This document shows, one piece after another, positions 7,597 through 10,422 of a DNA stretch of 10,422 nucleotides (the first letter of the stretch is position 1; each line of letters begins with the position of its first letter). Below the pieces are notes generated by a model that was given only the letters and a program-made list of their open reading frames with translations, had not been told where the DNA came from and made no database searches. The stretch comes from Coriobacteriaceae bacterium (GTDB lineage: Bacteria; Actinomycetota; Coriobacteriia; Anaerosomatales; SLCP01), in assembly GCA_003563465.1 (NCBI GenBank), contig PWVH01000088.1, forward strand, positions 1-10,422. Reading direction: 5' to 3'. Made by a program: the position numbers and the translations under genes.

Positions 7597-8145
7597 ATGG
7601 GAGCGATCAACGCGGACACATCACCGGAGCAGCTCGCAGCGATTGTCAGCCAGGCGCTCGAGCGTGCGGGCATCAAGGCCACTCTGTATGGCGGAGGGGC
7701 AGTCGTGCTCTACAGTCACAACGAGTACGAGAGCTACGACCTAGACTTCATCACCAGCGCTCCGGTTGCGGCAATCGCTGGGGCGGTCTCGCCGCTCGGT
7801 TTTGAGCACGTTCCCGGGATGCGCCAGTTCGAACACCCCGAAACCGACTACTACCTCGAGTTCCCGCCAGGGCCGTTGGCTTTCGGCGAGACGGTGATCT
7901 CATACGATGAGGCCGTGACGATGCAGATGGAGTACGGTCCGATCCGGATCGTCACGCCGACCCAAAGCGTAATGGATCGATTGTCCGCGTACGTGCACTG
8001 GAACGACAACCAGGCGTTCGATCAAGCGGTCATGGTCGCCCGGCGGCAGCCCATCATCTGGCACGAACTCTCTGAGTGGGCGCGTCGAGAGGGCATGGAT
8101 GATGATTTCGTCGACGGGTTCAAGCGTCGGGTTGAGAAGTCATGA
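7597..8145 (+). CDS. Small nucleotidyltransferase-fold protein (AbiEii/DUF6036-like)
   Basis: The 182-residue product has the signature of minimal nucleotidyltransferases: a GGG turn at residues 32-34 (LYGGGAVVLYS) followed by D48-x-D50 (ESYDLDFI), which would bind Mg-nucleotide. The rest is compatible with the AbiEii/DUF6036 group, including VTPTQSVMDRLSAYVHWND with a DRL helix seen in related proteins. Related enzymes transfer nucleotides to tRNA or protein and act as toxins or phage-defence effectors. Here the target is unknown, and a third catalytic carboxylate cannot be fixed by eye. The start lies 3 nt after the winged-helix stop and its own ribosome site is weak, so translation is probably coupled. 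The pair sits between two copies of a 99-bp repeat, which suggests acquisition as a unit. Confidence 0.75.
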   Translation: MGAINADTSPEQLAAIVSQALERAGIKATLYGGGAVVLYSHNEYESYDLDFITSAPVAAIAGAVSPLGFEHVPGMRQFEHPETDYYLEFPPGPLAFGETVISYDEAVTMQMEYGPIRIVTPTQSVMDRLSAYVHWNDNQAFDQAVMVARRQPIIWHELSEWARREGMDDDFVDGFKRRVEKS

Positions 8146-8182
8146 AACACACGAGCGGTCCGGATGAGACACACGCTCGCCC

Positions 8183-8281
8183 CTCATGTTTGAGGAGCGG
8201 ATGTCGTTGCGTTCGCATCTGGCGGGCAGCGAGAGGCCGAACCCTCGAGCCCCCGGGGTAACCGGACTAACGGTCTTCGAG
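8183..8281. repeat. 99-bp direct repeat, copy 2
   Basis: This copy begins 37 bp after the nucleotidyltransferase stop, in the same orientation as copy 1 (6891-6989), with bases 8192-8265 identical to 6900-6973. Between the gene stop and the repeat there is a small inverted repeat CGAGCG/CGCTCG (8151-8179 area). The two copies frame a unit of about 1.2 kb. Confidence 0.9.
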
Positions 8282-8470
8282 TTCGTAGGAGATTGCGTCC
8301 CCGGGGTCGTCAAGCGTTGTCTGGCAACGTTCAGCACGGACGATTCTGGGCCTTCGCCACGTCTGACGCCGTCCAGATACCCACAGGCGCATCCACCAGG
8401 TGGTACTCTCTACGGGATTCTCGACTGCGAGACCGACGGCGTGGTCACCGACATATAGCCGACTGGTCAC
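8267..8470 (-). other. Possible minus-strand gene remnant upstream of the carboxypeptidase
   Basis: A 67-codon frame from 8470 to TAG 8267 contains plausible protein sequence (RLYVGDHAVGLAVENPVE, TTWWMRLWVSGRRQTW) and ends inside repeat copy 2. No ribosome site precedes it and no family is recognised. Bases 8282-8505 hold no other gene and no clear promoter for the carboxypeptidase. Confidence 0.15.
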
Positions 8471-8505
8471 CTGCTGAGCCCTCTGCCAAGCTTCAATGGA
8501 GTCTG

Positions 8506-10056
8506 ATGGGGACCCGCGAGACCGTCACAGCATCCACTAGCTGGCCCGGCTCCGTCCGAGGTCGGGCGGAGCATGCGCTCGCTTCCGCACTCATCTGCCT
8601 TGCACTGTTGCTCTCAGCACATATCTCGCCCGCTGCCGCCCCCGCAGTGCTCCTCGAGACCGACGAGATTGGCGGAACCCCTCTCAGCGTATCGGGTCTT
8701 CACGCTCACGCCCCCGATGTGGATGCGGCATCCGGGATGGTAATCGGGCCCGATGGGCGCGTACTCTGGGCTCGCGACACCTCCGCTCGGCGATCGGTGG
8801 CCAGCACCACCAAGATCATGACCGCTCTCGTCGTCCTCGAGCGCTCGAACCTCGATGATGTCGTCACCGTATCCGAAGCCGCAAGCCGCGCCGAGTATGC
8901 CACCGGACTCGAGCCCGGCGAGCGTCGCACCGTGCGCGAGCTGCTCGAACTCGCACTCGTCGCGTCCTCGAACGACGCGGCGACCGCCCTCGCTGAGCAT
9001 GTTGGAGGCGACGTCGCCGGCTTCGCCGCAATGATGAACGCGCGAGCTGTCGAAGCGGGCCTCAGCGGCACGCGTTTCGCCAATCCTCACGGACTGGACG
9101 CCGATGGACACTACAGCTGTGCGGACGACGTCGCCGAACTCTCTCGCTTAGCAATGGAGCTTGCGGAGTACCGCCGGATGATGGCGCTGGAGAGCGTGAC
9201 GTTGCCGGCATTCGGCAAGCGTACCGAGCCACGCACGATCGAGAACACCAATCGTCTCCTCGGTGAATACCATGGCCTTTTCGGCGGCAAGACAGGCTTC
9301 ACCAACAAGGCCAAGTACTGCTTCGCAGGAACGGCAGAGCGCGACGGCATCGCTCTGTGGACGATTGTGCTGGGCGCTCGAAACAGCGATGCTCGCTTCG
9401 CCGAGGCGTCGCGCCTTTTTGACTGGGGCTTCGAGCACCTGACCGTTCGCACCATCGCCACAAAGACCGGGACCGTCTCGGCGGTGCCTCTCGCCCAGAA
9501 TCTGGCCCGTAGTGTCGACGTGCGCTTCGCAGAGACGAGCGAGACCGCGGTCTTCGCCTTAGACGGCCTGATCGTCCGTGAGGTCGAGACCGTGCCCGCT
9601 GTCGACGTGCCCGTCTTCGAAGGCCAGCCTCTTGGAGAGGTCACGCTTAAGCAGGGCGAGCGGGTTCTTGCGACCCTGCTCGCCGTCGCCGCCGAAGATG
9701 TCGCATCCGCCGAGGAGACCGTGGGGCTGGTTCCCGTGTCCGACTACCTCGACCGCACGGTGCTCGCACGAGCCACCGGCGACCCGATCGAGGTCCCGGA
9801 ATTCGACCCCGACCGGACGGTGGAGCGCAGCATCCGCCTCGATCCGCAGGTTGCTGCGCCGGTTGCGATCGGCGATCCGGTCGGCACGATCACCTACACG
9901 CAGAACGGGACGGTGATCGTCGAGGTGCCTGTTGTAGCCGCCGAGGAGATCGCGGCTCCGGGACTGCTCGAGCGTGCCGGTATATGGCTAGAACGTGCGT
10001 ATCGTTGGATCACCGGACGATCTACGACACCGCTACCGGAGATAGTGCTCGACTGA
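8506..10056 (+). CDS. Exported D-alanyl-D-alanine carboxypeptidase, peptidase S11 family (DacA/DacF type)
   Basis: This low-molecular-weight penicillin-binding protein removes the terminal D-Ala from peptidoglycan stem peptides at the outer face of the membrane. The 516-residue product opens with a signal peptide: a long n-region, hydrophobic residues about 24-38, cleavage near A45. The serine-enzyme motifs are complete: S100-T-T-K103, S154-S-N156 and K262-T-G264. Two PBP5_C-like beta domains follow, roughly residues 330-410 and 430-480 (TVSAVPLAQN, PLGEVTLKQG; then DPVGTITYTQ, VEVPVV). The end holds an amphipathic helix (LLERAGIWLERAYRWITGR) of the type that anchors PBP5-class enzymes to the membrane. 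ATG 8506 is chosen because GGAG lies 4 nt upstream and the signal peptide follows at once; an open frame back to 8293 has no start support and crosses intergenic DNA. Most relatives have one PBP5_C domain. dacA and dacF cannot be told apart here. Confidence 0.93.
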   Translation: MGTRETVTASTSWPGSVRGRAEHALASALICLALLLSAHISPAAAPAVLLETDEIGGTPLSVSGLHAHAPDVDAASGMVIGPDGRVLWARDTSARRSVASTTKIMTALVVLERSNLDDVVTVSEAASRAEYATGLEPGERRTVRELLELALVASSNDAATALAEHVGGDVAGFAAMMNARAVEAGLSGTRFANPHGLDADGHYSCADDVAELSRLAMELAEYRRMMALESVTLPAFGKRTEPRTIENTNRLLGEYHGLFGGKTGFTNKAKYCFAGTAERDGIALWTIVLGARNSDARFAEASRLFDWGFEHLTVRTIATKTGTVSAVPLAQNLARSVDVRFAETSETAVFALDGLIVREVETVPAVDVPVFEGQPLGEVTLKQGERVLATLLAVAAEDVASAEETVGLVPVSDYLDRTVLARATGDPIEVPEFDPDRTVERSIRLDPQVAAPVAIGDPVGTITYTQNGTVIVEVPVVAAEEIAAPGLLERAGIWLERAYRWITGRSTTPLPEIVLD

Positions 10057-10162
10057 ATACGAATCCTCGTCGTCGGCGCCGTTCGTCGCCAGTCCCCGGC
10101 GCAGGATCACTCCCTGGTCTCCGACCGCCCAGCCGAGTATGCGCATCAAGATGGCGGGGTGT

Positions 10163-10176
10163 TCATGCTAGCATGA
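10163..10176. promoter_or_regulatory. Perfect 14-bp palindrome upstream of the small membrane protein
   Basis: TCATGCTAGCATGA is self-complementary and lies 35 bp before the small gene's start codon, a suitable place for an operator. No -10/-35 pair could be assigned. Bases 10057-10162 hold only a weak stem GCGCCG/CGGCGC (10076-10102) that might end the carboxypeptidase transcript. Confidence 0.35.
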
Positions 10177-10211
10177 GGCTTCAGTTGTTTCGGAATTGGA
10201 ATGGGGAGGGC

Positions 10212-10298
10212 ATGCCGGATTCATTCCCTGTCATTCTCGTGATCGGCGTTCTCGCGGCGATAATAGCGGTTGTCGTCGCCAAGCTGCGCAGCAAGTAG
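10212..10298 (+). CDS. 28-residue single-pass membrane protein
   Basis: ATG 10212 is preceded by GGGGAGGG, a good ribosome site. The product has a short polar start (MPDSFP), an uninterrupted hydrophobic helix (VILVIGVLAAIIAVVVA, about residues 7-23) and a positive end (KLRSK), so the C-terminus should stay in the cytoplasm. The same frame is open upstream to 9984, but that part overlaps the carboxypeptidase and has no membrane or family character. Such small proteins often tune membrane enzymes; here there is no evidence for a partner. The 14-bp palindrome upstream favours independent control. I do not recognise a family. Confidence 0.55.
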   Translation: MPDSFPVILVIGVLAAIIAVVVAKLRSK

Positions 10299-10422
10299 GT
10301 ACGCCGGGCATTCAGGATGGTGACTTCCTTGAGGACAGGCCGCTCGTTGGCCGCGCCCTGTGTGCGCCCTCTCGCTCAGCCGTGATGGTTCGCTACTCCA
10401 TGACCCGCAGCGTGCTCGGAAC
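10299..10422. other. Right-edge stretch without an identifiable gene
   Basis: No gene is recognised in the last 124 bases. On the minus strand the nine codons before TAG at 10393-10395 read VPSTLRVME, which could be the very end of a gene entering from the right. The evidence is too short to call. Confidence 0.3.

Overview
The window looks like chromosome of a high-GC Gram-positive bacterium, most likely an actinobacterium. The signs are Shine-Dalgarno sites with strong GC-rich codon bias, an S11 D-Ala-D-Ala carboxypeptidase with an export signal, a perR/furA-katG operon, and the remains of a heliorhodopsin, a family known almost only from monoderm lineages. No RNA gene, complete insertion sequence or CRISPR array is visible.

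Layout. 1-2186 (minus) is a secreted parallel beta-helix protein of the DUF1565 type that runs off the left edge. Its promoter region (2187-2528) carries a perfect 16-bp CRP/FNR-type palindrome. 2529-2822 (minus) is a small MoaD/ThiS-like beta-grasp protein. 3080-5275 (minus) is the catalase-peroxidase katG. Its start overlaps by 4 bp the end of a PerR-type regulator (5272-5793, minus), so the two form a peroxide-response operon.

5894-6535 is a gene graveyard. It holds the last three helices of a heliorhodopsin (minus), the SHOCT tail of another protein (plus), an 11-bp-stem terminator, and the tail of a SagB-type nitroreductase (minus). All lack their 5' parts.

6541-8505 is accessory DNA. 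A 99-bp direct repeat (74 bp identical) occurs at 6891-6989 and 8183-8281. It flanks a decayed minus-strand gene end and an intact two-gene unit: a winged-helix regulator (7255-7593) and a small nucleotidyltransferase-fold protein (7597-8145). This unit resembles a toxin-antitoxin or AbiE-like module.

8506-10056 (plus) is an exported DacA/DacF-type carboxypeptidase with two C-terminal PBP5_C-like domains and an amphipathic tail. 10212-10298 encodes a 28-residue single-helix membrane protein preceded by a 14-bp palindrome. The last 124 bases hold nothing that can be named.

The stable functions are peroxide defence (PerR senses peroxide and controls KatG) and cell-wall trimming. The middle of the window is a rearrangement and acquisition hot spot, and it is the part most worth a second look.
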